DNA of 64,000 nucleotides from Fragilaria crotonensis (lineage: Eukaryota > Bacillariophyta > Fragilariophyceae > Fragilariales > Fragilariaceae), in NCBI GenBank assembly GCA_022925895.1, contig JAKSYS010000302.1, positions 1 through 64,000 of the forward strand. Reading direction: 5' to 3'. Shown here piece after piece: positions 63,085 through 64,000 of this stretch. Each line of letters begins with the position of its first letter. Position 1 is the stretch's first letter. A program made the position numbers and the translations under genes. The notes beneath the pieces were generated by a model. It worked only from the letters and a program-made list of their open reading frames with translations. It did no database searches and was not told where the DNA came from.

Positions 63085-63400
63085 CATGAAAGCTCTATGT
63101 GGCGTCAAGTCTTCTGGTGCAGCATTTTGATGTCTGCAGGAGGCTGGCACTTGATGGATACGACACACTGGCTGGTGCCCAACTAAGGGCTGACCCTGCT
63201 TTGTTGAATATTATAATGAGATGGTTGTATGTTATGTTGATGATATCTTGTCAAGGATGACACAAAACCCACAAACAATGCTGATTGCACTCATAAATGT
63301 CATCAAACTCAATTGCAACCAAAATTGAAGAATTGGTGGACATTTTATCCTGGTGCTCACCTTGGAAGAATATTACTATTTGGTTGCCTCTTTAAAAGCA
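63085..63400 (+). mobile_element. Decayed Copia-type reverse transcriptase fragment
   Basis: Short stretches resemble the Copia polymerase domain of diatom elements, including the active-site neighbourhood VVCYVDDIL near 63210-63245 and an upstream ALCGVKSSGAA-like piece. No terminal repeats were found in the window. It is an old fossil with multiple breaks; boundaries are approximate. Confidence 0.7.
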
Positions 63401-64000
63401 TTGATTGTCCATGATCATGAACAATGGCAAACAGCTACTATACTGACATTCCTTCTACTTATAGCAACAACACTGTAAATGATTCACTGCTATTCCTTGA
63501 ATCTCCTATCCAGTAGCTATGGTCAACACTTGTATGCATTTAGTTGAACATAAACCAGTTCTTGGCAGACACTAAATGCAATGCAATGCTGCTGTCCATG
63601 GTAATGCTTTTTTGCGTCTTCTGCCCCTGTTTGGTAAAGGGGAGGATGACAACTGACCAGCGCACAATGCATTGCCGCTCTTCCAGTTTGATTGATTTGA
63701 ATTGCAAGCAGATTTGATTCTCGCTCATCAGCAAAGGTCAGCAGATGTTCATAGAATGGCAGACTTGTATTTTTGCAGCAAACAACATCAAATTGTTTGA
63801 TTTTTGTCAGCAAAAGCCTGCAGATTTGACTTTCATTTTTTTACAGTGTGTGCAGAATTGCCGATTATTAGCATTTTCACGGCTTCTTCTTGTGCGTCTT
63901 TTGTCAACAGCGGACTTCTATTTTTTTGTCAGCATAGCTATTGAGGCAGGAACTTGACTCTGGCAGTCATATCCAGTTTAGTTCCAGCCAGCAGACTTCA
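63401..64000. other. Window end, no gene recognised
   Basis: AT-rich DNA without convincing open frames. It may be further eroded transposon sequence continuing from the Copia fragment, but nothing could be assigned. CAGCAGA and GCAGATTT(G) words recur between 63700 and 64000. Confidence 0.4.

Overview
This is nuclear DNA from a eukaryote with short GT-AG introns, most likely a diatom (stramenopile alga). The support is: a plastid precursor with a signal peptide followed by an A-F-type cleavage motif (AHA|FVP); a 223-residue protein of a type I associate with diatom genomes; a Cys-rich domain type I also associate with diatoms; remains of a Copia-like reverse transcriptase resembling diatom Copia elements; and many transposons between small, intron-poor genes. 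The species cannot be named from the sequence alone.

Layout. 0.9-12 kb: a plastid protein and three long coiled-coil proteins, all on the minus strand; two of these are tandem paralogues. 13.5-19 kb: an alpha-1,3-fucosyltransferase, a stand-alone ABC ATPase with a signal peptide, a small secreted Cys protein, a small membrane protein (doubtful) and the 223-residue diatom-type protein. 19.3-30 kb: a transposon cluster of two PIF/Harbinger elements (4.19 and 4.14 kb), each abutted by a non-autonomous relative (992 and 482 bp) and sharing or overlapping its TTA/TAA target duplication. 30-33 kb: no gene recognised. 33-40.4 kb: two unrecognised proteins and a divergent alpha-tubulin with a 7-nt first exon. 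41.1-41.6 kb: a heptanucleotide satellite. 42.1-43.3 kb: a two-exon CHY/RING ubiquitin ligase (RCHY1 type). 43.5-53.5 kb: a MITE whose target duplication was later split by a 9,356-bp tyrosine-recombinase retroelement with split direct repeats (Ngaro/PAT type), apparently whole and very young. 53.5-54 kb: a GC-rich hAT MITE with an 8-bp target duplication. 55.5-62 kb: a p24-family cargo receptor, a Pro/Tyr-rich Cys-domain protein and aspartyl aminopeptidase; the last two carry apparent frame breaks. 63 kb: a decayed Copia fragment.

The host genes do not form one pathway. The window is best read as scattered housekeeping and lineage-specific genes separated by transposon insertions that can be ordered in time. 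The most noteworthy system is the split-direct-repeat YR retroelement and its reconstructable empty site, followed by the paired Harbinger insertions. Intergenic DNA is unusually rich in GTAC-containing near-palindromes. Several introns and starts below were set by hand from splice signals and frame continuity; no alignment or database search was possible.
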